NCBI GenBank assembly: GCA_031216445.1
Contig: CM062218.1
Location: 3,522,001 to 3,586,000 of the forward strand
Length of the DNA: 64,000 nucleotides
From: Lateolabrax maculatus
Taxonomy: Eukaryota > Chordata > Actinopteri > Acropomatiformes > Lateolabracidae
Direction of reading: 5' to 3'
Part shown: positions 35,401 through 47,300 of the stretch, one piece after another
How the letters are laid out: the number at the start of each line of letters is the position of its first letter
Numbering within the stretch: the stretch's first letter is position 1
Translations under genes and position numbers: made by a program
The notes under the pieces: model-generated
What the model was told of the DNA's origin: nothing
Seen by the model: only the letters and a program-made list of their open reading frames with translations
Database searches by the model: none

Positions 35401-36364
35401 AACAAAGCCAATGTTGAAACATACATGATTTTATTCAATTGTATCTACTTTTCTAAACTGAAGACAACCTTAACTTTGGTCATTTAAGTTTTAGTTACAT
35501 TTTTATTTATTTTTGATGTATTTATTTATTCATTTACAGTGTCTGTCTTTCAAATCAAAGACGAGGGGTTTGAATATATTTTTACAGACACACTTTTAGG
35601 ATAACAGACTAAATTAGTGATTATACTGTATTAACTGTCTTAGTTCACAGCAACAAACCCACGTGTACGTATGAATAAATCTTTGGATGGATGAACATCT
35701 GTTCTAACCTGCTTTATCTGTACCGGCCTTCATTTTCTTTAGTTGTTTTTCTGATCAACAGAGAAGCCCACTGACATGACCGTCCCCATCACTGCTGCAG
35801 TGGTTGTTGTTGCTCTCGTCCTCATCGCTGCTGCTGGATTCATCGTTTACAAAAAGAAGAAAGGTGAGAGAAAAACTGGAAAGATTTTCTGCTTAATTGA
35901 CTTAATTGTTGAAAAAGTGAAACACTCTTTTCCCTGAACTCCACAATTTGAAGCAACCAACAGTAAGCGCTGTAAGGCTCAGAGCCTGAGAGTCATGATA
36001 ATATGACTATAACATGCTGATGAGGGAGAGAGGTGATTAGGACTAAACAGAGGGGTGGAATGGATTTATTCTTCAGTTTGAGAGAGTAGAAGATGGGATC
36101 ATATTCACTGGGGATAAGGTGACCAAATATATTCTGGTATTTACAACTGTAGCTGAAATTATTTGTCTTTTGTTTTGATTTCAGTCAAACTCCCTCCATC
36201 TTGTAAGTAAATATTTTATTCTATTTCACTTGATCTGACACACACTTTATACTGACTGATTAAAAATGGTTTCACATTATTGTGCATATGAACTGTTTGT
36301 TTCTGACCTTCCAGCTCCTGACAGCAGCTCTGGACTCTCTGAGAAACTGAATCCAGAGACCTGA
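32431..36364 (+). CDS. MHC class I heavy chain, U-type, locus E (7 exons, intact)
   Basis: Exons 32431-32479 (signal peptide MEKIFLLLLLCHVSSA), 32694-32963 (alpha1), 34128-34406 (alpha2), 34936-35238 (alpha3), 35762-35863 (connecting/TM, EKPTDMTVPI start), 36185-36202 and 36315-36364 (tail ending LNPET, TGA), 356 residues. The glycosylation site closing alpha1 is NQSGG. In alpha2 the first cysteine is present (TGCEWDD) but the second position is Tyr (EIYPERL). Anchors are Y7, H59, R84, T143, R146, W147, Y159 and Y171, with locus A among the most classical-like here. The alpha3 donor reads GTTAGA, shared with locus G, where A, C, D and F read GTGAGA. Intron 2 holds a tRNA-derived SINE, also shared with G. 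A 760-bp hAT element ends only about 150 bp upstream of the ATG, so the distal promoter differs from that of its paralogues. The 3' flank carries a LINE end. Confidence 0.93.
33655..33815 (-). mobile_element. tRNA-derived SINE in intron 2 of locus E
   Basis: Read on the minus strand it carries a tRNA-like head with a B-box-like GGTTGGAGTCC, then CAGCTGGGGACCTTTG and an end near AACTGGTGATATC. A copy occurs at the matching place in locus G. Confidence 0.7.
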
Positions 36365-36874
36365 TGGACAAACACAATGAGTTACCTCATTTGGGATGAA
36401 AATAGTAAATGCTTTACTATGTGTTACATTACTTAGCTTTACAGAACTAAAGGACACTAAAAAATTAGGACCTAAAGTGGGCCTCCAACATTGACACCAT
36501 CACCAGAAAGGCCCAGCAGAGGATGTAGTTCAACCTGCCCCCAGAACTGCTGATCCAGTTCTACTCTGCTATCATCCAGTCTGTTCTCTGCACTTCCATC
36601 ACTGTCTGGTTTGGATCGGCCACCAAACAGGACAGGAACAGACTACAAAGGACAGTCAGGGCTGCAGAAATAGTAATTGGTGCCAGCCTGCCCTCCATCC
36701 AGGACCTGTACATCTCCAGAGTCAGGAAACACAACCTGTTCCAACTCTTCCCCTCTGGGAGGCTACAGAGCACTGAGAGCCAAAACTACCAGACACCAGA
36801 ACAGCTTCTTCCCACAGGCCGTCACTCTGATCAACACTTAACCATATAAACACTTAATCATATAGTCATATATA

Positions 36875-37812
36875 CAGTGATCCCTTGCTATAACGCGGTT
36901 TACTTTTCACGGTTTCGCTACTTCACGGATTTGCATCGTGCATTGTGTTCTGCATTCTTCTCTACCTGTGCGTCAATAACGTTGCAGTTTAATATGTACA
37001 CGTACGTAAAACAGCTTGCCAAATTTACATTACGTACGTGCAAATTCTCTTGCAATTTCGAGTTTCTCTAAACTCCATAATGTCGACAAAACGCTCTGGA
37101 CCGACAAAAGCACCTGCGGCAGGGCCCAAAAGGCAGCGGAAGATGCTGTCTATCGCAGATAAAGTTAAACTTCTGGACATGCCAAGGGAAGGTAAAAGCT
37201 ATGCGGCTGTAGGTATGGGACCCTTTGATGAGCCGTTCATTACAGTTCTCCAACATAATCGACGGTGGCATGTCGGTGTATAAGGATCTTTTTGCAAAGA
37301 AGAAAAAAGAGCAACAACAACTGCCTATCACTATGTTCTTCTCCCGAACAAACACACCTGCACCGCGGGCTTCAGAAGAAGAAAACACTGCAGAGCGGAG
37401 TCAGGATGCAGCGGCTCAGTCTGAAGAGCAGTGAAATACAGCTGAGTCACTATTTGTCCGACTGTACAGGTACTTTGTATTTTTTTCATAATCATTTTTA
37501 ATTTTTTCCCGTTTAATCCAAATACTCGGGTCGCGGTGGGCGGTGCTAATCTCTGTTCACATTGATGATTAAAATTATTATTTGACAGTACAGTACAGAA
37601 GTTATTTGTTGAAAAAAACGTTTCTAAAGTACTTTTATTTGTGAAACAAATGCTTGAGCCTGTAAAATGGTTTGTTCTTTCTTTTCAGTGTATAATAGAG
37701 TATTTAATTGTATAATAATTGTAAAAAAAAAATAAAGGTTTCTACTTCACGGATTTTGCCTATCACGGGTTCTTTTTGGAACGTAACCCCCGCGAAAAAC
37801 AAGGGTTTACTG
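36875..37812 (+). mobile_element. Tigger/pogo-type DNA transposon, internally deleted
   Basis: Starts CAGTGATCCCTTGCTATAAC and ends AAGGGTTTACTG, with TA on both sides (36873-36874, 37813-37814), as expected of the Tc1/mariner-pogo group. At 938 bp it is non-autonomous. A frame from 37080 begins MSTKRSGPTKAPAAGPKRQ, then KMLSIADKVKLLDM (the N-terminal DNA-binding part of Tigger transposases), and breaks soon after SYAAVG. Another frame ends with a transposase-tail-like SFF-type stretch. It is nested in a LINE end. Confidence 0.85.
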
Positions 37813-38054
37813 TACATATATATTTATACATATTCCGCCTACATCATGAATATAAAGTATCCTGTGACAATCTCTCCATATTTATCCAGGCATCTTTGCA
37901 CTCTACATCATTTGCACTATTTCTCCACTTCATTGCCATTGTCGTTGTATTATGTTCATGTATACTTTTTTATATCACATATACTTTGTATCTATATTTA
38001 TTTTTATATTTGTACATAGCAGTTAAATATCTGTGCTTACATTTGCTGTACTTG

Positions 38055-38076
38055 TTTTTTTTTTTTTTTTTTTTTT
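38055..38076. repeat. Poly(T) run in the LINE 3' part
   Basis: Homopolymer of about 22 T between the nested LINE halves and the LINE tail. Confidence 0.9.
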
Positions 38077-38175
38077 GTCTATTTCTATTGAGAGCACCGG
38101 GAAAACCGGAGTCAAATTCCTTGCATGTGTACGCATTCATGGCCAATAAAGCTGATTCTGATCATATTCAATCAA

Positions 38176-38712
38176 TACAATTCATTTCACTTTGATTTGG
38201 CCAAAAACTAAAGTGAATTCCCCGTATCCTTCATTAATACAGTGTCAGACCTAAATGCAGTTCTTAAATATGTCAAACTTAAAGTTAGAGAGCTCTACAA
38301 TGTGCAGCTGTCACGTTAGAAATAAACGGGAGTGCATTGAGTGGAGTGGGTTTAACAATACTCTCCTGCTGTATGTGCAGCAACAGTGTTGTTTTTTGCT
38401 AAAATAAGGTTTGTATACTCTTCATAGCTCTCCATTATAAGGATCTGTTCCTCTAAACTGAGGTAGGCGTCACGCGATCGGCCTATTTTATGCGGAAGAA
38501 GAGTCAAGAGACTCGGCAAACGCCCCGTTTTCTGGGAACGGAGCCTGAAGACGAAAGCCTGGGTTTACAAATGAAGCTGACATCCACCGTCGTGATACCC
38601 GTTACCGCTGACTGAGGCCTCAGGGTCTGTCTATGTCCCTCTTGTTCACTGGACCGAAGAAAAGGTTCACAACAGTTGATTCTACTCAGCTTTACTTCTT
38701 TGTCAAACCAAG
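38176..38712. other. 5' flank of locus F
   Basis: No TATA box or shared C-rich element of the other loci is evident. A GC-rich stretch with TCACGCGATCGGCC lies at about 38469-38484, and the leader differs from that of the other loci. This suggests separate regulation of F; no coding content seen. Confidence 0.4.
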
Positions 38713-41700
38713 ATGAAGTTATTGTTGTTTTTTCTTTTTTGTCATATTTCATCTCCAGGTAAGACAACATTTGAAATCTTTACTTATGTTACATCAACAG
38801 AGCATTGTAGTATGTACATAACATTTCTTACATAGACTGCTGGCAGCTTTTAAATATGTATTCTGTATGATTCACTTAAACAAAATAAATAAAGCACAAT
38901 ACATTTAAAATGAAATTCAGTAAATATGTTTGTTTCAAGAGAGCAGCTGAGTGCTGAGAGTGTTTCAGGAATACCATAATGAGGTGTGTCCTCTAACTGC
39001 AAGCTTTTTATAGAGTTATTACAAACTTGCCACTTAATAGTAATAGGGCTATACTATTTTCTTCTTTGTGGCCCATGTTGATAGAACAGAAATGCTGTGC
39101 TTAACAAATTGAAGACTAATTATACAATAAAAGTATGTTAAAACAAAAGGAAAGTTGGAAAACCTGAAAGCCTGTTTGTCTTACAGTGAAACACTCTATG
39201 AAGGTTTTCTTCACTGCTTCTTCTGGAGTCCCAAACTTCCCAGAGGTTGTGGTTGTTGTGCTGATTAATGACGCTCAGACAGGTTACTGTGATAGCAACA
39301 TCAAGACAGCATTACCCAAACAGGACTGGATGGAAAACTTAATAAACGGGGATCCGACGTACTGGAAGTGGTACACACAGGAGTGTACGGTGCACCAGCA
39401 GCTCTTCAGAGATGAACTTCACAATTTGAAGAAGCACTTAAACCAAACTGGGAGTAAGTTACTGATAATGTGATAAACTGTGTGCTGGAATGTGTAATAG
39501 CTGACTGTGCTGGATTTCACCCTGGTTCACTGTCTCTCTCTCTCTCAGGTGTCCACATTTTACAGAGATTGTCTAGCTGTGAATGGGATGAGGAGACTGG
39601 AGACATCAACGGTTTTCATCAATATGGATATAATGGAGAGGACTTCCTCGTATTTCACCTGGAGACACAAACATGGATCACTCCAAAACCACAGTCTGTC
39701 ATCATCAAACACATGTGGGACAGAGACGGAGCTAGAAACGACTTTTTGAAGAACTTCATGAACCGCATTTGTCTTGACTGCCTGCTGAAGAATTTGGAAT
39801 ATGGGAAGAAATCTCTGCTGAGAACAGGTAGAATCACATGTAGACTGTGAAGCAGTTTCATGATGTAATAAAATGTATGCAACAATTTTCAGTTTAATGT
39901 GCAGTTACATTACTATGAATGTGAACCAGTATAGTGAGACCCGCTGTACATACAACTGAAATAGTTTCTTTTGGGAATTTCTCCATCTCTCCCCCTCCAG
40001 ACCTCCCCTCAGTGTCTCTCCTCCAGAAGACTCCCTCCTCTCCAGTCAGCTGCCACGCTACAGGTTTCTACCCTGACAGAGCCATGATCTTCTGGAGGAA
40101 AGATGGAGAGGAGCTTCATGAGGACGTGGACCTCGGAGAGATCCTCCCCAACCACGATGGATCCTTCCAGATGAGTGTTGACCTGAACCTTTCCTCAGTC
40201 ACACCTGAAGACTGGAGGAGGTACGACTGTGTGTTTCATCTCTCTGGTGTCCAGGACGACATCGTCACCAGACTGGACGAAGCAGCAATCAGGACCAACT
40301 GGGGTGAGACTGAGATAAAGTGTGACAGATTTGAGAAAGAAGCATTTAGTTTACTTAGTTCGTGCTTTTTTTTTTTTTATTTTAGTATTTTCTATTTCAA
40401 AGATATATTTGTAGGCCCCTACAATCAACTCCTGCCTTGCAACTGACTGAATGAAACCAGCTAATATTATATCTTCCTCCTTTTTGGACTTTCTTGCTCT
40501 TTGCTCTGTTTTCCTTTGAAAGTCAACACTATCAAGTTCCACTTCATAGTGGAACTGCTGAAAATGATGCAACAGGTGAAAATTTGTCAAAGCTGCTCAC
40601 CAAAGTTGAGCTCTAAGTGAACATGTGGTTTTATGTTGCTTTAGCTTTTATCTCAGTTTGGAATTTGTCATTTTGTTTTGTTTTGTTTTCAAACCAATGG
40701 GAATAGTTCATTAGATGAATGTGTGTACAGTAGGTACTAATAAATAGGTGGATGGTTGTACTTCTGTTCTCACTTGCTTTGTCTATATGGTCGCTATATT
40801 TCTTTGTTGTTTTCTGTTCATCAGAGAAGCCTTCTGACGTGGCCATTCCCATCATTGCTCCAGTGGCTGTTATTGCTGTCGTCCTCATGTCTGCTTCTGG
40901 ATTCATCATTTACAAAAAGAAGAAAAGTGAGAGAGTGCTTAGATTTCTTTACTTTAAATTGATGCTTTTACCCAGCTTGGTAAAACGGAAAGATTATAGC
41001 ATGATGTTGATAGAAAATGTAATAGGCAGAGAGTAGAAGGGTAAAAGATTTTTTTATTTAACGTGAGTTGGAGAATGACTAAGAGAGGTGATCAGATTCA
41101 GAGGGTAGAAGGTGACAGATTATGTTCTGGCATTTACAACTGTGACAACTGAATTTATTTGTCTTCTCTTCATGTTTCAGCCACATGCCCTCCATGTCGT
41201 GAGTAGAACTTCTTTTTATTCTATTTTGTCTGATCTGACATGCACGTGAATCAGGATGTGTGGCTGGAAAAGAGAGTTAAGTAAAGACATGGAAACTGAT
41301 AATAAAAAAGATAGAGAGAGTGTCAATCTACCCGGGTAGTAAAACAAAACACTTCATAGTGTTCCTTATCTGGAATCCAGTACCCAAAATCCTGACGCGA
41401 ATCAGTTCAGTCACTCTTGACCCCCTCTTATCCACAACTCCTGACAAGAATTGACCAAATATCGTGATTTATTATATTTATCTACTTTTGATAAATGAGC
41501 TAGAGCTCTTTTATTCAACTTGACACAACAAAAATTCTCTCATGACTCGTATAACAATAGCACGAGTGCGCCCTCTGCTGGCATCATTTGATTTGATGCT
41601 CACTTAGTAAACCCTTTAGTGAAATCATATTCTAACGGGTGAGGCCTACATGAGGCTGGTAAATTGTTTTCCCACTCAAAGAGTTTATATACTCTGCAAA

Positions 41701-41969
41701 GAGAAATACCAGAAACACTGACGGTTTGACATGGAAGTTGATGGAAGTAATAAATAGCATGTAGTATATGTTGCAGAGGCTCTTCATACCAAACACCCTC
41801 TGGTGGATCTGCAGAGGCAGTCTGAATGAGCAGCCTCTGCAATAGGTTGTAGCAGCTGTTTATTAAAGGCAGTTCAGTGCAGGATGAGAGGACTAACTGT
41901 GTGTTTTACTTTACAGCTCCTGACAGCAACAGCTCTGAGTGCTCTGAAAAACTGAATCCAGAAGCCTGA
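38713..41969 (+). CDS. MHC class I heavy chain, U-type, locus F (7 exons, compact and divergent)
   Basis: Exons 38713-38758 (signal peptide MKLLLFFLFCHISSP, one codon shorter), 39187-39453 (alpha1, 89 codons), 39549-39827 (alpha2), 40001-40303 (alpha3), 40825-40926 (TM, starting EKPSDVAIPI), 41181-41198 and 41917-41969 (tail, TGA), 355 residues. The alpha1 donor is GGGA/GTAAGT, so the join reads NQTGSVH instead of NQTGGVH. Introns 2 and 3 are only about 95 and 173 bp and lack the repeat blocks of A, C, D, E and G. This is therefore an older lineage, although its alpha3 exon matches the other loci. Both alpha2 cysteines are present (SSCEWDE, RICLDCL). Anchors are V7, Y59, H84, I143, M146, W147, F159 and N171, the least classical set. 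The tail has extra cysteines (TTCPPC just after the membrane, then SECSE). A possible polyadenylation signal lies at 43008-43013. Confidence 0.92.
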
Positions 41970-42672
41970 TTTACAAACACATTCTGCGAGCTGTGAATTT
42001 CTTCAAATAGGGCAGCAAAGCAGTAAATGCTATGAAGTGAAATATAAATATATAATATTCAAATATAATATCTCCAGTTAAACAACACCTGAAATTATAA
42101 GAAAAAGAGCTCAATTGTTTCCCACTCCCACAAGCTTTGAGAAAATTCTTTGCTTGTGTTGGTTTCCTACAACAAAGGTGAAGTAGCTTTATATTAAAGC
42201 CCCTGAAAATGTTTCATATGTATGTGTGGGTGTAGTTTCAAAAGATTTGATTGATCAAACAACCCAACAACTGTCACCAGATTCTGATTAAAACTCCTGA
42301 TTGGTGCAAATAAATATGTGACATCACCTTTTCCCATTGAAGCTCTGCCAATTTGAAATAAGTGAGAAGAGCACAGGGAACAAAAATAAATACAGAATTC
42401 TCTCATGTGAAATAACCAAAACTGGGCTTTTGATTTAAGTTATGTGATTAAGAGAAAAAACAAGATGTACAAGGCACAATTATATTGTGACATTGTGACA
42501 CCAACTTTATAAAATGATGAAGATATAGAATTAACAGAAAAGAGGGTACTGTCAAAGCAGAGCAGATCAATTAAGTCCTGTTTACAAAATGTTACTAAAT
42601 AATGGATATTTTAAAACTCAGTGGAATGAAAGAGTATGTGGCTATATGGAATTTAAATATTTATGGTGTTTG

Positions 42673-42675
<3 letters not shown>

Positions 42676-42709
<34 letters not shown>
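42676..42709. repeat. (TG)n microsatellite
   Basis: Uninterrupted dinucleotide tract downstream of locus F. Confidence 0.95.
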
Positions 42710-42710
<1 letters not shown>

Positions 42711-43615
42711 TTATACTTTATTTATTTTAGCTTTGTGCTCAGTTCATTATACTCACCCACTTACCTCTATCCTTGCATGACTAGTTTGTGTCTAATTTGA
42801 CGAGGTTTTCAGATATGCAACTGTAAACCTTCTGCCGTCACTCCATAAAGTAAAGCAAGGTCCAGGTTAAAAAAAATGTTTTAAATCTTTGTGTAAATAT
42901 TCAGTTTGTATATTTTTTTAGGTGTTTTAATGGTTTTGCTGGACACTGAGCATGTAAAAATGTATGTGTTTAAAACTTTAATAATTGTTTTCCTTTCATT
43001 ATTACCAAATAAAATCTAAAATACATAGTGTTGTCAGAGTGGTGAAGAGGTTTTCTTAATTTGGAGTTTTTTGAAAATAGTTTGAAGATTAGAAGAGGAT
43101 GCTGAACTTCACTCACTGAGGAGTCAATAAAATCAAGCATTTTCCTCAGAAAGCGCTCGTCTCTACAGACAATAATCTAAATGATGTTTTTAAACTGCAC
43201 ATGATGCTTATGTTTACTCCTGCAGCCTAAGCTCATTCAAATGCCCACAGCTCACTTTGACTGATGTCAATCCACAAAGCAGTGACAGTACTGGTGGTTC
43301 TGAAAATAAGTGAATTAGTTACTTTCATTATACCTGCTAAACATCAGCATGTTAGCAATGTCATTATTTTATCTACATTGTTTTTGCATATATCCAAGAA
43401 TACTGTAATTTTTCTAATTTTTTAAGTCAAATTATAAGAACTTCACACATGAGGACTAAAGGAGTTCACACACTGTTCAAGGTACAAAGCCTACTTATCA
43501 AAAAGGAGGTCATTTTACACCAAGCAGACTGAAGGGTGTGTTTCAGTAACTTTCCACTAGAGGGCAACAACAACTGTTAACTTTGTGAAAAACCAAAACA
43601 GGCAAGATAAAGTCT

Positions 43616-43678
43616 AAACTTTATTTATAAAGCACCTATCAAAATCAGTAAATACAAAGTGCTTTATAAATAAAGTTT
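43616..43678. repeat. Perfect 20-bp inverted repeat (hairpin)
   Basis: Arms AAACTTTATTTATAAAGCAC (43616-43635) and its exact reverse complement (43659-43678) enclose a 23-base loop. The wording resembles tails of fish L2/SINE repeats, so a repeat origin is likelier than a regulatory role. Confidence 0.85.
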
Positions 43679-43699
43679 ACTATTATCATCAATAGCTCT

Positions 43700-43800
43700 T
43701 CATGTCCAACGTGTCAAATTCAGTGTGACACGATGTTTTTTGGACTTTAGCTGCAGACAAGCACAGGCAAAGAGCTTTAGTGGAAGCAGGCAGGAAGAAA
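43700..43800 (+). repeat. Third copy of the B-type upstream module
   Basis: Contains CAACGTGTCAAATTCAGTGT and TTTAGCTGCAGACAAGCACA, and ends near AAGCAGGCAGGAA. It matches 21225-21315 directly and about 11275-11350 inverted. No exon 1 follows. Confidence 0.75.
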
Positions 43801-44255
43801 TGTTCATTTTTGAGTTCATAATCATTTTATGATCTGTTAAGGTTTGTTGAGACATTCTCAATGTGATGTATCAATGAAAGATGTAACTTATATTTCCTAG
43901 AAAAGAAAAAAACAAACAAGATAAACACAGGACCGATAGGAAAACTGTATTGGCAAGTATGTCCAGTATGTTCGGCACACTTATACTGGCCTATTTGAAG
44001 TAGACACAGACGTTTTAATTAATTTTTATATATGTTTCCTAAAATTGTCTCATACTTATGTCCTTCTACTGTAGCCTACATCACAGTATTTATCAGTTAA
44101 TCTATATATTGATCTCTTCTTATCCCACTAATGTGCCGATCAAATAATTTAACTGCAAAACTTTCTAAACTGAATGAATCATTTTTCTGAGTGTTGAAAC
44201 GTTGCCCTGCACAGGTGTGAGACAGGTTTCAGAGCTTCAGTATCACCTCCCATCT

Positions 44256-44277
44256 CAGAAACACTCCCACCTCCCTC
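44256..44277 (+). promoter_or_regulatory. C-rich promoter element of locus G
   Basis: Same CAGAAACACTCCCACCTCCC element as in locus D, 76-97 bp upstream of the ATG. The TATA-like box of D is replaced by CATACAAC here. Confidence 0.4.
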
Positions 44278-44352
44278 TGCCAGGAACAGACATACAACAC
44301 ACAACAGCTGAACCAGCTCGGTCCTTCACCCACACGTCTTTATTAAAACAAG

Positions 44353-47300
44353 ATGGAAAAGTTATTTTTGTTGCTTCTCTTCTGTCAAGTTTCATCACCA
44401 GGTAATATTTTTTTTAATCTTTAAGCTACTTTATCTTTATTTTTAATATTTACTTTACTTTGACTTTGCATTATGCTGCTGCGTATCTCAGTCACACTCA
44501 TTAAGTTTAACTTTCACTTCAACTTGATGAGACTTTATGTTCTAACTGAATCATATTAAATAAATCATGTTCATGATGATGTGTGTATATTTATACTGAA
44601 TGTATAAACCTTGTTTGTCCTGCAGTGAAACACTCCCTGAAGTTTTTCGTCACTGCATCTTCTGGAGTCCCAAATTTCCCAGAGTTTGTGGGTGTTGGAG
44701 TGGTTGATGGAGCTCTGATGGGTTACTGTGACAGCAACAAAAAGATAGTAGAACCAAAACAGGAGTGGGTGAAAAAATTTTTACAAAACAATCCTCAGCT
44801 CTTGGAGTGGTACACTGCACAGTGTTTTGAGATTCAGCCTCACTTCTTCAAAGCCACATTTAATACATTGAAACAGCGCTTCAACAAAACTGGAGGTACA
44901 GTATGTGCTTTGTTATATTTCACTTTTTACTGCTAAACTGTTCTGCATCTTAGTTGTAAAGTAAAGTGACCCTCTGCAGGGCCTCAAGATAATAATCAGG
45001 TCTCCTCCATCACATCAGTTCACCAACAGCAGCCCAAAATAACATCTGTCTGTACAGATGTTATTTCAAGAATCCTCACACGCCACTTGTCGTCTAACAT
45101 TTTTTGTTGCTACATGATCCTTATTAATACTTATACTTATAAATATTTATATGCCTTAGGGTTAGTGTCAACTCTTTGTGTTGCTGCATGATACTTAAAT
45201 TTTTTTTTTCGTTATTTAACGTTAGCACCAGTTAAGAGATTAAAGAACATGAGCAGTAGATAGAAGCAACACAGGTCCCCAGCTGGACTCCAGCCAGGGA
45301 CGTTGCAGTTCTTGGTCGACATGTTTAACCCTGAGTTACGGGGCGATCCACACTGGTGTGACTCTGTGTATAACAGCTTGATGTGTACAGAAAAGACAAA
45401 ACCACTTGGTTCACATCCAGGAGTTTACAGAACAATATTTACCATGGTAACCTTTAAACTGTAAAATTTTGTTTCATCACAACATGTGAAATTGATTATC
45501 TGCTCATGAATCATGAACACACCATCAGACTGAGAGAATAGCAGCACATCACACAATGCACAATATGTTTAAGGTCATCTTTCTACTGGAGATATCATCT
45601 GTACATTGTTGTTAAAAGCTGTTTCTGTCTCTGTCTCTCTCTCAGGTGTCCACGTTTTACAGAGTAAGGAATGGCTGTGAGTGGGACGATGAGACTAGAG
45701 AGGTTAATGGTTTTAATCAGTTTGGTTATAATGGAGAAGACTTCCTATCATTGGACCTGAAGACATCAACATGGATCACTCCGAACCAAAAGGCTGTCTT
45801 CACCAAACAGAGATGGGATGCTGACAAAGAGAGAATAAAACACAATGAGATAGAGCTCACTCAGATTTTCCCTGACTGGCTGGAGAAGTATGTGGCCATT
45901 GGAAAGAGCTCTCCGCTGAGAACAGGTAGAATCACATGACCTGATGTAGTTTCATGGACACAACAATGTTCGACTCAGACTGAATTACCATTGTATTATC
46001 ACTCCAATCAGTCTGTCATGACCTTCTTTTTGGTCTTTTTCTGTGGCAGTAAGATATGAGTTAGCCCAATCCGTAGAGACATTTGGGTGCTCTGACGTTA
46101 CTTTTGACACTGTGATTGACTGCTTTGCTGTGAAGCATAAAAACAGGCGGATCTTTCTTCTCTGCCTGTAGTGAGTTTCTTTAGTGGTGGTGTAGTTCTC
46201 TTCTCTGTCTGTATACAGACCAGGTGGAGGTTGTGTAGCAGATGGGTTGTTATGTAGCGCTGTCATATGTTCTTAGAGCTCATAAGATGGATGTATGGGC
46301 CTGTACATGTAGTGCTTTTACCTGAAACAAGAGTTGTTTACATGTTGTGAGCCTAACTTACCTGTTAAGGTACCCTATGGAGTTTCTGAGCACTAGTGGT
46401 GCTATGGAGCGATCTTTTTACAAGTGGATCCCCGTTTGTTTGAATCTTGCACATGCAGGAGCAGAAGCACATCCTGCTGTTGGTTTCACACTATTCCCCT
46501 GATCAACAGCTGGCAGCAGAAATGCACCAACAAAGGTAGTGAAGAAGAAGACTGCTACACTACCTCTCTCTCTCTCCCTCTCTCTCTCTCCCCCTCCAGA
46601 CCCCCCCTCAGTGTCTCTCCTCCAGAAGACTCCCTCCTCTCCAGTCAGCTGCCACGCTACAGGTTTCTACCCTGACAGAGCCATGATGTTCTGGAGGAAA
46701 GATGGAGAGGAGCTTCATGAGGACGTGGACCTCGGAGAGATCCTCCCCAACCACGATGGATCCTTCCAGATGAGTGTTGACCTGAACCTTTCATCAGTCA
46801 CACCTGAAGACTGGAGGAGGTACGACTGTGTGTTTCATCTCTCTGGTGTCCAGGACGACATCGTCACCAGACTGGACGAAGCAGCGATCAGGACCAACTG
46901 GGGTTAGACTTGGGTCATTTAATAATTTAATTAAAACAATGCACATTTCTTGCTCCAGGATCACTGGTCAGATCATGTGAGTTTAACAATTATCTCATTT
47001 TCTTAAAGTCATAGTTTTAAAGTCTTTTACAGACCATATTGTTCTTACCAGATAAATTACAAATTTGTGCTGCCTGTCCACTCTTTACTCAACTCAGATT
47101 AATACGGAACAAAGTCAATGTTGAAACCTATAAAATTTGATTTTATTCCATTATATTTACTTTGCCAAACTAGAACTTTATTTATGATGTGTTTATTTAT
47201 TTAATTATTTACAGTGTCAGTGGCTGTGTTTCAAATCCAACACATACTGAAGGGATTTTTAGTGATAAATACTTTTAAGATATTTTTTTTATTTCATACT

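Larger units (their letters stand above)
36478..38175 (+). mobile_element. LINE (L2-like) 3' end, interrupted by a Tigger element
   Basis: 36478-36840 encodes a decayed reverse-transcriptase C-terminus (LLIQFYSAIIQSVLCTSIT, then LQRTVRAAEIVIGASL). It ends with CAGCTTCTTCCCACAGGCCG and the AT-rich 3' part, and resumes after the Tigger insertion at 37813. The tail near 38110-38160 has AAATTCCTTGCATGTGTACG and CCAATAAAGCTGATTCTGAT, a usual fish LINE end. It lies in the 3' flank of locus E. Confidence 0.8.
41970..44352. other. Region between loci F and G
   Basis: 3' flank of F with AATAAA at 43008-43013, a (TG)n tract (42676-42709), a perfect inverted repeat (43616-43678), a relic of the B-type upstream module (about 43700-43800), and the promoter of G. 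No gene seen. Confidence 0.6.

Noticed and set aside
43616..43678. Perfect hairpin considered as a microRNA precursor or terminator
   Set aside because: The AT-rich arms match the wording of LINE/SINE tails seen elsewhere in the window, and there is no other sign of a processed RNA.
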